A stretch of 64,000 nt of DNA from positions 26,398,494 to 26,462,493 of the forward strand of contig CM017564.1 in assembly GCA_007844125.1 (NCBI GenBank), given 5' to 3'. This DNA comes from Sinonovacula constricta (taxonomy: Eukaryota; Mollusca; Bivalvia; Cardiida; Solecurtidae). This document shows, piece by piece, positions 54,328 to 64,000 of this stretch (its first letter is position 1; each line of letters begins with the position of its first letter). The notes under the pieces were generated by a model that saw nothing but the letters and a program-made list of their open reading frames with translations, had not been told where the DNA came from and searched no databases. Both the position numbers and the translations under genes were made by a program.

Positions 54328-55689
54328 GTGGCTCTGAATTATATGCATAAACTCCAGATTGGAAGACCTTGTTGGCGCCGCACTTGATAGTGGTGCCTCT
54401 TTATGGAATACCTCTGTGAATGGGGACAATAAATTATAAAGCACCGGGCAATAGTTCAGGAATACACAGCTGTTTGGCGAGTGATTAAAGCAAAGGAACA
54501 TAGTTTGCCAAGGTTAACAATGCAGCTTGCAATAAGAAAATGTTGCAGACAACAAAGCTGAAAGCAAAGTAACAGAAAGTCGGGTTCCTAGCATAGTAAT
54601 ATTCAAGCTTCCAGTGCACGATCTCTGCGGCGCTTTGATTGTGGCACATATGTGATCTTTCTTGTTATTCTCTATATATGGAAAGCTCACTGAAATTTAC
54701 ACATGGGGAAAATGTTTTGCGGACTTAACCTGATAAAATACGGGTCCTAATTCGGTAAACAATGTTCTATTTTATTTATTTATTTTAATACTTATTTGTG
54801 TTGTCTTATCTGATGCCGTCTTAACACCGTAAAGGGATACAACTGCGACTGTATTTGTCTTGAAATAAGGGAGACTACACGTCAGGTCATATTTTATATC
54901 GTACAGCTGTACTGACGACTGGAGAGAATTAATCAAACCGCCTCTGCTTTGTGCTTATGTTTTATTTAAGCATTCTTATAAGTAGGAGCTACAAGACTTT
55001 TATTACTCTTGGCAAAAATGTATAAGTATATCTTGCTTTTTGATAATATATCATTTTCACAAGATTATCACTATGTCTTAACGTTATTTTTCAAAACACT
55101 AAATACCTATCAATGGGTAGAAACTGACTTGTTCGTAGTTGGTAAAATTTGCAGTCTTAAATGTTTGTTCAACAAAACTAAACTTTAGTGAATTACATGA
55201 CAAAATGATTAAAATATTTCCCCTGAGCAATTTAATTTAGCTGTAGATGCTGCCGTTCAAAATATTGCGTTGCCTGTAGGTTGGAATAATCAGGGCGTCG
55301 TGATGGTTATTGTAAATAGAGTGACTATCGTACGCTCACAACTGCACTTTGAAGACATCCGGAAAATGGTTGTGCGATCGTCAGCGTCCTGTAGTTTGAC
55401 CCTCCTACGATTCCTACGTCTCAATCAATAGGATGCGACCTGTTTTTGTGAAGAAACATTGAGGAGCCTGTTTGCAGGTTATATTTTCAAAAAACACTTG
55501 AAAGTAATTGTTTCTTTTAGGTGTTTGAAATACAGAAAGTCAAATAAACGTGGTAAAAAAGAATAAATTTGCTTAGAGAAGATAAAAATGAAATTTGTCC
55601 GGATGTCTGTCTTTGTTGATATACTCGTATGCATGTTAGTTTGTCTATATGCAAGTTAATATTACTGTCTTCATTTCTGTTGGTCTCTT
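54328..55689. other. Intergenic with one short dispersed repeat
   Basis: About 54690-54770 (CACATGGGGAAAATGTTTTG, AAATACGGGTCCTAATTC) recurs at about 59175-59265. No gene recognised. Confidence 0.55.
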
Positions 55690-57095
55690 AGCATGCCTGT
55701 TTGTCTGTTTCTATGTCTGTTTGTAAGCTTGCATGTTTGACAGTACTTTTGTTTTTCTATTTCTTGTCTCCATTTTTAGATAGACTTCCTGCCTGTCTGC
55801 TTGTTGCTGCCTGTCCCATTGGCAACCAGTCTCCCTGCCTGCTTGTTGCTGCCTGTCTCATTGGCAACAAGTCTCCCTGTCTATCTGTCTACCTGCCTAC
55901 CTGTCGGTTTACCTGCCTGCCTGTTGTCTGCCTGCTTGTCTGATGTCTACTTGACCGTCTGTCTCCTTGCCTGTGTAAGCCGCACCTTTCTGTTTACCTG
56001 TCTGCCCACCTGCATGTCTGCCTAAATTCTGTCTATCTATTCACATACATGCGTACCCATCTGTTTACCTTAATGTCTACTTGTCCGCCTACCTGCCTGT
56101 CTACCAGCTTATCGGTCCACCTGCCTACTTTTCTGTCTACCTGCCAGCCGGGCTACCTATGTCTACCTGCCTACCTTTCTATCTACCCGTCTGTCTGTTT
56201 ACCTGCCTGCCTACCTTTCTGTCTACCTGCCTGCCTTTAGGTCTACCTGCCTGTCTGTCTGTCTACATACCTGTATACCCCCCGCCTGTCAGTCTACCTG
56301 ACTGCCTACCCTTTTGTCTACTTGCCTGTCTACCTTTCTGTCTATCTGCCTGTCTGTCTACACATCTGTATACCCATCTGTCTGTCTACCTGCCTGCCTA
56401 CATTTCTGCCTACCTACCCTTCTATATACCTGCCTACCTTTCTGTTAACCTGCCAACCTACCTGCCTTTCTGTCTGGCTGCTTGTCCGCCTATCTGTTTG
56501 CTGCCAATATGCCTACCTTTATGTCTACCTGCCTGTCTGTCTACACACCTGTATACCCGCCTGTTTGTCTATCTGACTGCCTACCTTTTTGTCTACCTGC
56601 CGGCCTACCTTTCTGTCTACCTGCCTGCCTGTCTATATACCCACCTGTCTGTATTCATGTCTACCTTTCTGTTTGCCTGCCTGCTTACCTTTCTGTTTGC
56701 CTGCCTGCTTACCTTTCTGTTTACCTTTCTGTTAACATGTCTGCCTACCTTTCTGTTTAACTACCTGCCTACCTTTCTGTTTACCTGCCTGCCTACCTTT
56801 CTGTTTACCTGCCTGCCTACCTTTCAGTTTACCTACATACCTACCCTTCTATCTTCCTGCCTGCCTACCTTTCTGTTTTCATGCATACCTTCTGTTTACC
56901 TGCCTGCCTACCCTTTCTGTTTACCTGCCAACCTATCTGCCTGCCTACCTTTCTGTCGACCTGCCTACCTACCTTCTGTCTAGCTGCATACCCACGAGGT
57001 CTACCTGCCTGCCTTCTCCCGCCCCCAGCATGTCTGCCTGTAAACTTGCCTATTTGTCTGGCTGCATGTCTAATCGTTTGACGGTTTGTGTCTGT
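55690..57095 (+). repeat. Degenerate tetranucleotide (CCTG/TCTG/CCTA)n tract
   Basis: About 1.4 kb of imperfect CTGCCTACCTTTCTGT-type repetition. Long Cys/Leu/Pro/Thr-rich frames are open in several phases, a by-product of the repeat; no gene. Confidence 0.93.
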
Positions 57096-57285
57096 CTTAC
57101 TTGCTGGCTGCTACCAGTTTGCCAGTTTATGTTCTCTTTTCTTTAGTGTCTCGCCCTCTTCCAGTCTATTTTTCACTTTGTCGCCTGTCCCTTTATTCTC
57201 TTCTCTTCTGTTGTTAATCGCATTTTTACTACATTCATTCTGTTTTGACAGATAAATATATACTTCGACTAAATCTCGGCAAATG

Positions 57286-57597
57286 TTAACACTGTACCGG
57301 GTCAAGATAACAATAGCTCGTTACTTCCTGGTATCTGCACTGACATTCGGAGAGCTTCGGTTTTGTTGAGAGACAGCCAGCTACGACCCTCATCCACTCA
57401 GTTATGTTATCAGTGTCACAGTGGGTAAACGTTTTTTCATGCAATAAAAAAGTGAACTTGTTGGATTTATTGGTACCCACACAATAATATTCTATGGAGA
57501 TATCCTGTTTGTTCCTTTTACTGGATTGATAAATTAAGACTAAACATACATGTGTGGGTTCGTACAGACTACAACAAAACGTTGCATAGAGTTGCAA
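57286..57597 (-). CDS. Unrecognised cysteine-rich ORF (possible exon, doubtful)
   Basis: 103 codons on the minus strand in non-repetitive sequence, with nine or more cysteines in the C-terminal 85 residues (for example CLSTKPKLSECQCRYQEV, then SYCYLDPVQC and stop). A possible acceptor TTTTGTTGTAG lies inside, near the start. No signal peptide or family match is recognised. It may be a terminal exon of an extracellular protein or chance. Confidence 0.2.
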   Translation of the reverse strand: MQLYATFCCSLYEPTHVCLVLIYQSSKRNKQDISIEYYCVGTNKSNKFTFLLHEKTFTHCDTDNITEWMRVVAGCLSTKPKLSECQCRYQEVTSYCYLDPVQC

Positions 57598-57840
57598 CGA
57601 CTATCACTACTGACACGATTAACAACGTAATAAGGTAGGTAAATACGATACTTTAGGCTAATGATGTGTATTATACTTATGTATTTGTGTATTGACGGAT
57701 TGACGGATGCGCCACTTATGTACAAAATCTGATGTCATTATAAACTCTAATCTATGTCGATTATATACGCCCTGCATTTAAATAAAGCAATATATGTATG
57801 ACTACACATAGCTGGCGGGGTATGAAGGAGGAAATGTGTC

Positions 57841-58351
57841 TTAAAGGTAGTACCCGACAGTTTGAACCAAACATTTTTTCTCAAATAACCAAATAAGTCA
57901 CAGTTAACTGGAAAAATCCTGCAAATTGCTATTCATTGATGCCCTAGATCTGTCTGAACAGTTAACCATCAATCCGTATTCATCATTGCAAAATAGTATT
58001 TTCTATCTGAGCCACGCTGCAGATGTAGCTATTTTTAAACTAAGAAAACCACGTGAACTCTTACTTTTGAATTCACTTTATGTCGTCATCCGGCCAATCC
58101 ACCATGACGTCGATGTCTATTTTTAGCAGAAATCCCAATCGTGCTTTTTATAGATTTTGAAGAAACTAATATTTAGGGCGGAATTTATTTCATGATTTGT
58201 ATTGTCCAACAATTAAAGTAGTATTCAAAATTGTCTTTACTTTGACTGAAGTACGAGTTTATTTAGAAATCAAGCCACATTTTTACCAAAGCAAGGGTAA
58301 GATATTTTTACATGTATTTGATATAGGCAAACTGCGGGATACCACCTTTAA
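57841..58351 (+). mobile_element. TTAA-type MITE, family 3, 511 bp, best copy
   Basis: Starts TTAAAGGTAGTACCCGACAG and ends GCAAACTGCGGGATACCACC + TTTAA. The ends are inverted repeats inside TTAA flanks. Internal GAGCCACGCTGC, CCACGTGA, GACGTCGATGTC and TATTTTTAGCAG. Confidence 0.88.
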
Positions 58352-58376
58352 AGTGATGATGGACATATGTGCTGAA

Positions 58377-58430
58377 AACAAACAAACAAACAAACAAACA
58401 AACAAACAAACAAACAAACAACAACAACAA
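58377..58430 (+). repeat. (CAAA)n microsatellite
   Basis: About eleven CAAA units followed by CAA units, directly after the MITE. Confidence 0.95.
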
Positions 58431-60142
58431 CTTCAGACCTAATCAAACACATGCGCAAATTTCTACCACGCATAACGTAAAATCAATTTTCTTTCTTTAT
58501 TATTACCTTTATTTGTTTACATTTCTAGTCGAAGGTGGAATAGAAGTCGTTTCAGTGTTTATTATTGACGTTTTTATGCTATCTGAGCCGAATTGTGGCG
58601 TCTTATTTATTGCACGTAGACATAGTATAGTCTGGCACTTATCCCTGTCGCTTGAAAACGATTTCAGGCTAAGTTGACGCACATGCGTGTTCCCGTGGCA
58701 TCTCTAAAATGAGTTCACAATAGGGCCCTTTATTTAAAAGATTACGTCAAGCATGACCTAATAAAATTGTTGTCAACGTAATGCCTTGACAGCGTACAAT
58801 CGTGAAATTTCCGATTTTTTTCTAGACTTTTAAACATGTGTATGAAATACGTGGTGTTTCCACAAAATAAAAAACGAATCGTCATGAGTGTGCTTGTCAC
58901 GTACTGCACGTGCGTTTTGTGATATCAGCCTGATAACCTCACCGGCTGTAATTAGCGCACACCACTTTACGCGTGGTACGACAAGCCTCAAACAGATATA
59001 ATAGCACAATACTCGAAGGTGTACGTTTTAAAACAAGAAATGTGCAATTTGTAACGGCTTGTATTTGCTGCCTAAATGTTTTGCATTCAGTACAATTTGA
59101 ATAAATGCTTGAAAATGTTAACGTGCATGCATGGGCATAACAGTGCTAATAATTGTTTATATGGAATTCTTTCTGAAATTAGCACATGGGGAAAGTTTGT
59201 TTTGCGGACTTCCATAACCCTGGTAAAATACGGGTCATAATACAGTCCATGGAGTTCTATTTTTTTTATTTTGTTTTATTTTATTTTATTTTTTTGAATG
59301 TATATTTATAAAAAAAAACCTGCAGGATACTTCCTTTAATTAAGTTTAAAAAATGTATGCCACATTTAAAAAAAATGTGTTTTAATCGTTTGCGTCGCCT
59401 TTAATGCTTCGCATCAACGGTTTTCTTGTTTATCTGTCAACTGGCTAAGCACGAAATGATCAGGATGAAGTAAATGTGCCGGGAGCTATCTGGTCAGGAT
59501 CTGCACTATTTGTTATTGCGCCTCTAGTAACAAATCCTGTATGTAGTTAACAAAGTAATTCAAATTTGTGTATTGCTTATAATTATCTATAGCACGATAT
59601 GTGATTGTGTAATCTATTTCAAAGCTACATACATGTATAATTAGAACAGTTCGAATCAACTGTAATTCGGTAATAAATAAACAATAATTTAGTTTTATTA
59701 ATAGGTCTATTAATAGTTCTTCAAAGTTTTGAAATGATTGTTTTAACAAAGGTGTTTATGAATAGCCGCATGCTGACGTGTACAGATACCCTGTTTCCTC
59801 AAATCATTACTCCGACATAACTTCGAGAGCTGCTTTTCTCAATTGAAACAGTTTGTATCGTTTGTGAAAACACACACAAGTAATTAACAAACGTGAGTGT
59901 TTAAAGTGGACACACGAGGGTTTTATCCGACGTCAGCTTCATGTTATCAGCTTTGTCTTTTCATTTAGCATGTCGTATTGCAAAGGTGGTTTTGTGTATT
60001 ACTAGAAATCTGCAATGTAACGGAGGGTGTCCTTAAACTAGATTTAGAATTTCTAAAGTTGATAAACTCTAGATAACAGCTGCAGTCCTAGATTCTTGAT
60101 CTGGCTGTAGTTCAGCTTGTAAGGGGGTAGAGTGACTAAGTT
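58431..60142. other. Intergenic with one short dispersed repeat
   Basis: Only the 59175-59265 segment (also at 54690-54770) stands out. No gene recognised. Confidence 0.5.
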
Positions 60143-60331
60143 AAAGCGTCCCCTTACCCACCGTACTCCACGTCGGAAGTTCGAAATGTCAAAGCGTCCC
60201 CTACCCACCGTACTCCACGTCGGGAGTTAGAATTGTCAAAACGTCCCCTACCTACCGTACTCCACGTCGGGAGTTCGAAATGTCAAAGCGCCCCCTACCC
60301 ACCGTACTCCACGTCGGGAGTTTGAAATGTC
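60143..60331 (+). repeat. 47-bp tandem repeat, 4 copies
   Basis: Units AAAGCGTCCCCTACCCACCG + TACTCCACGTCGGGAGTTCG at 60143, 60191, 60238 and 60285. A tRNA-like TGTAGTTCAGCTTGTAAGGG lies just before, and each unit holds a B-box-like GGGAGTTCGAAAT, so this may be an expanded SINE head. Confidence 0.9.
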
Positions 60332-60519
60332 AAACTTCATTAAACTCTACACGATGTAATCCAGCAAGGAATATGTACACAAACAACACTGGTACTTTAT
60401 GTATTGTTACCTCGTTGTAACGCATTATACATCTAGCAATTAATGCAAGCATGTTAGTCTTTATATTTTTATTAATATTTTACGCTCTGCTTTCATTACC
60501 CCACCCAACCATGAATCAG

Positions 60520-60690
60520 GGATGGATCCTGGTGGTGAGGGGAAAGGGGGATGTACCCCGCACACACCAACCAGGTAAAAGAGTAGCGTTGTGAAAACAC
60601 ATACATGTAAGCTTAAAAAAATACTTAGCGTTTAAAGTAAATTTTGTCTGTTGACTGCTTAGGTAAAGTTCAGGTTTATACTGTGTATAT
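60520..60690 (+). repeat. Dispersed repeat G, uninterrupted copy
   Basis: GGATGGATCCTGGTGG, ACCAGGTAAAAGAGTAG and GTCTGTTGACTGCTTAGG match the reverse complement of 48229-48560. Followed by four tandem copies of a short TTAGGTAGAA..TTATACTGT motif to 60820. Confidence 0.65.
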
Positions 60691-60847
60691 ATATCTTGCT
60701 TAGGTAGAAGTTCAGGTTTATACTGTGTTTATTTAATGCTTAGGTAGAAATTCAGGTTTATACTGTGTATATATATATCTTGCTTAGGTAGAAGTGCAGG
60801 TTTATACTGTATATAGATATAATATATATATATGATAATAATATGTT

Positions 60848-61840
60848 ATCCAAACAGCACATGAAGTGTCTTCATTATATTGATCAATACATTATACAAT
60901 TATCCAAACATCACACGGACTGTCTTCATTATATTGATCAATACATTATACAGTTATCCAAACAACAAACGGACTGTCTTCATTATATTGATCAATACAT
61001 TATACAGTTATCCAAACAACAAACGTACTGTCTTCATTATATTGATCAATACATGTATACATTATACAGTTATCTAAACAACACACGGAGTGTCTTATTG
61101 TTATTGATCAATACAATATACAGTTATCCAAACAACACACGGTGCGTCTTCGTGATATTGATCAATACATGTATCTTTATACAGTTATCCAAACAACACA
61201 CGATGTGGCTTCTTTTTATTGATCAATACATTATACAGTTATCCAAACAACACACGGAGTGTCTTCATGATATTGATCAATACATTATACAGTTATCCAA
61301 ACAACACACGGAGTGTCTTCATGATATTAATCAATACAATATACAGTTATCCAAACAACAGACGTAGTGTCTTCAATATATTGATCAATACATTATACAG
61401 TTATCCAAACAACACACGGAGTGTCTTCATGATATTTATCAATGCATTATACAGTTATCCAAACAACAAACGGACTGTCTTCATGATATTAATCAATACA
61501 TTATACAGTTATCCAAACAACACACGGAGTGTCTTCATGATATTGATCAATACATTATACCGTTATCCAAACAACACACGGAGTGTTTTCGTGATATTGA
61601 TCAAAAAATTATACAGTTATCCAAACAACACACGGAGTGTCTTCATGATATTGATCAATACATTATACAGTTATCCAAACAACACACGGAGTGTCTTCAT
61701 GATATTGATCAATACATTGTACAGTTATCCAAACAACACACGGAGTGTCTTATTGTTATTGATCAATACATTGTACAGTTATCCAAACAACACACGTAGT
61801 GTCTTCATGATATTGATCAAATACATTATACAGTTTAATT
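60848..61840 (+). repeat. 54-bp tandem array, about 18 copies
   Basis: Units TATCCAAACAACACACGGAG + TGTCTTCATGATATTGATCA + ATACATTATACAGT. Fifty-four is divisible by three, so several frames stay open for 170-210 codons; the codon repetition is a by-product. Each unit contains the palindrome TTGATCAA. Confidence 0.96.
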
Positions 61841-62200
61841 CGATCTGAGGTTGGAAAACGCTTGAAGCTTCATATATTGTGGTCTGAATGTACCTTTAAG
61901 GAGTGAATTTTTATCTGGAAGTTCGGCGATAAGCCCTCTCGATTAAACACAAGATGTTAATCTAAGTCTAACACCAAATGCGCGCAACCATATTCAAAAG
62001 AATAAGAGACAGGGCTACATATTTGCTTGGCTGATCTGTAGATACTCCAGTGCAAGGTATACACCGATTGATCTTTGCCAGTGAGTGTATGAAACAGAAA
62101 AAAAAAAGAAAATTGTGAAATTTCTCAATTAAAAAGTGAATTTCATCATTAATCCGGTCCAACGGCTCGTTAACACCCCTAGCAAAGAAAACTAAACAAT

Positions 62201-62472
62201 CCATTCCGTAACTCTCCGTTCATCGCCCGTGGGATATTTAGCTCACTTTGGCCGCTTCATTATCCGATGAAGATTTCAGTCCAATGATAAAGCTCGTCCT
62301 TGCATTGTTTTGACAGACTTGTCAAAATGGTTAACTTCCTTGTCTCCACGCTAAAGAGTATGGATTTTGTAAGCAGTATTATGATTGGCCAATTCCTGTT
62401 CTCTTCAATTCTATAAGACGACAGAAAATTTACCAATAAACCCACGGTCCACGAATGTAGTTAAACGGAATA
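62201..62472 (+). repeat. Dispersed repeat F, copy 2
   Basis: Same order of blocks as 41041-41354 (CCATTCCGTAACTCTCC through ACGGTCCACGAATGTAG), with about 40 bp deleted relative to copy 1. Confidence 0.8.
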
Positions 62473-63667
62473 AGAATTAATTAATAAAATGAATAACAGT
62501 AGATTAAATTATTTAAAATTATACTAGAAAGAAATCAAATTGAACTGAAAAAATGGAGAATTATTAAAAATGAAGAGAGTAACATGGGATTCTCTCTCCA
62601 ATGGAATAAAATCTTGTTCCACTTAAAAAATATTTATTTAATCCAAATGCACAATATGAAACAAAAAGAAATACAGAAACATGTTACCAATCAACTAAAA
62701 ATTACAAATCAAGTACATATTGACATTATCTTTTGACATATCACTAAAATATTTAATAGGGTATGTATATCACAGTTATTCATCAAGACAGTGAGTTCAA
62801 GTGCATTTCAAACTATGGCTGTAGACACTCTACTTCTATGTTTAGAAAATACTGATACTGAAACACATAACGAAATCCATTGCCTAACCAGTTAATACCT
62901 CACACTTGACAAAACCCTCATATCTCTTTACATGCTAAAATCTGCCCCTTTCTATTAGCAGTTTATGATTCATTGATCTAAAGTGAATAATTCCTTTAGT
63001 TAATCCGAGTCCACTATTCTTTATTGTCGCCACGTGATTCTGCATGTTATCGTCTGGAAAAAAAAGTTTCATGGATGGCGCCATGTTGTTTTATTCGAAC
63101 CTCTTATTATGCGTCCCAAACCTATTCGTAATTGCTAGATGCGATGTTTGCAGGTTTTTTTAGTTTTAATTGTTTTTTTATTTAACAACTTTTTTGACGT
63201 AATTGACATGACATGTAAAAATAGTTCGTTTTATTTATATTTTAGGTTGTACCATTTTAAAGAAATGTTTGATTGCAGATCATATTCATAGTCATGGTTT
63301 CTATGTCCCCTTGTACGCAATTCCGGGATGGAAGCTTCTTCCTTATTTCGTTTTTAGACAATTAATTCCTGTAAACTGTGTGTTTCTTTTAATTTAATGC
63401 TGTATATTTGTTTTAGATCTATTTTTTAACATCCATGGTACTCAAAATATGTAGTTAACATCTATTTTAAGTTTATTTATGTTTCCTGCATTGTTGAGTA
63501 TTGGTGAGAGTATGACTAAACGCTCGTCTCTTGTCAGAGCATTGTGCTGGAATAAGTTTAAAAGATTTTTCCTGAGTTTAACAAGTGTTTAGATGATAAC
63601 GCAAACTTAACCAAAATAACACAAAACTTTTTATTGTTCTAAGACGTTTAATAATATATAAAATATT
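62473..63667. other. Intergenic, nothing recognised
   Basis: AT-rich, no gene or repeat supported. Confidence 0.5.
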
Positions 63668-63865
63668 AACGGATCGGATCTGGTACCGCAATCGGTAGAG
63701 TGTCGGCTCCAGGCACGGGTTCGATCCCCGGGCCACGACATACCAAAGTCGTTAAAATGGTAGTGGTATAGCTCTCTTGCTAACGCTCAAGCAAATATAA
63801 GAGTAGTTCCACGACTGGTTGGCCCGGTGTCAGGATAATGGGACTGGGTGTGGTACCATGCCATG
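63668..63865 (+). repeat. tRNA-related SINE, family A
   Basis: Head GGATCTGGTACCGCAATCGG with GTAGAGTGTCGGCTCCAGG and B-box GGGTTCGATCCCCGG, then CATACCAAAGTCGT and GACTGGTTGGCCCGGTGTCA. The tail is cut after about 63865. Confidence 0.85.
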
Positions 63866-64000
63866 TTCTCTAATCTCGCAGGTTACTAAGCGATCATTTG
63901 AAGCAAACTGCTTGTTTCCTAAAAATTTATTTTTAAACTTTGATTCATTTCAAATCATGTAAATCTGACTGATGCCTATGTGTAATTCACGCATCAACAA

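Noticed and set aside
54196..54501. 101-codon minus-strand ORF
   Set aside because: Overlaps the family 2 MITE end and has no recognisable domain.
56081..56983. 300-codon Cys/Leu/Pro-rich ORF
   Set aside because: By-product of the degenerate CCTG/TCTG tract.
60843..61848. Two ORFs of 174 and 209 codons with an 18-residue repeat
   Set aside because: The 54-bp unit is a multiple of three and avoids stops; several frames are open, with no domain or start context.

Overview
This is nuclear DNA from a metazoan, most likely a bivalve or other lophotrochozoan. It is AT-rich, its genes have GT-AG introns, and it is packed with tRNA-derived SINEs, MITEs and minisatellites. It has no prokaryotic operon structure. 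The genus cannot be fixed from the sequence alone. Four protein-coding genes could be rebuilt exon by exon, with splice phases that close exactly.

Layout. (1) 116-6394, plus strand: the last nine exons of an axonemal dynein heavy chain of the DNAH3/7/12 type; its 5' part lies off the left edge. (2) 8948-9895: a 73-bp array carrying a poly(A) hexamer in each unit, lying between convergent genes. (3) 11428-13048 and 18439-20576, minus strand: two tandem three-exon Ly6/uPAR (three-finger) GPI-anchor-type genes. (4) 21256-24136: low-complexity CCA array, short tandem repeats and a SINE. (5) 25120-47752, minus strand: a complete nine-exon organic anion transporter gene (SLCO/OATP, 637 aa) spread over 22.6 kb. 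Its introns hold a 4.3-kb minisatellite, a LINE with a 686-codon reverse-transcriptase ORF, a decayed second RT, a 20-bp array and several MITE families. (6) 47753-64000: no confident gene; MITEs, a long-terminal-inverted-repeat element, SINEs, and 38-bp, 4-bp, 47-bp and 54-bp tandem arrays.

The genes are unrelated in function: ciliary motor, cell-surface three-finger proteins, and plasma-membrane transporter. The most unusual feature is that tandem arrays seem to have grown out of splice junctions. Six decoy copies of the dynein last-exon start stand in front of the real exon. SLCO intron 7 is almost wholly a 38-bp minisatellite whose units mimic the adjacent 5' splice site. Several apparently uncatalogued non-autonomous DNA transposon families can be delimited here by terminal inverted repeats and exact 9-10-bp (or TTAA) target duplications, including one element nested inside another.
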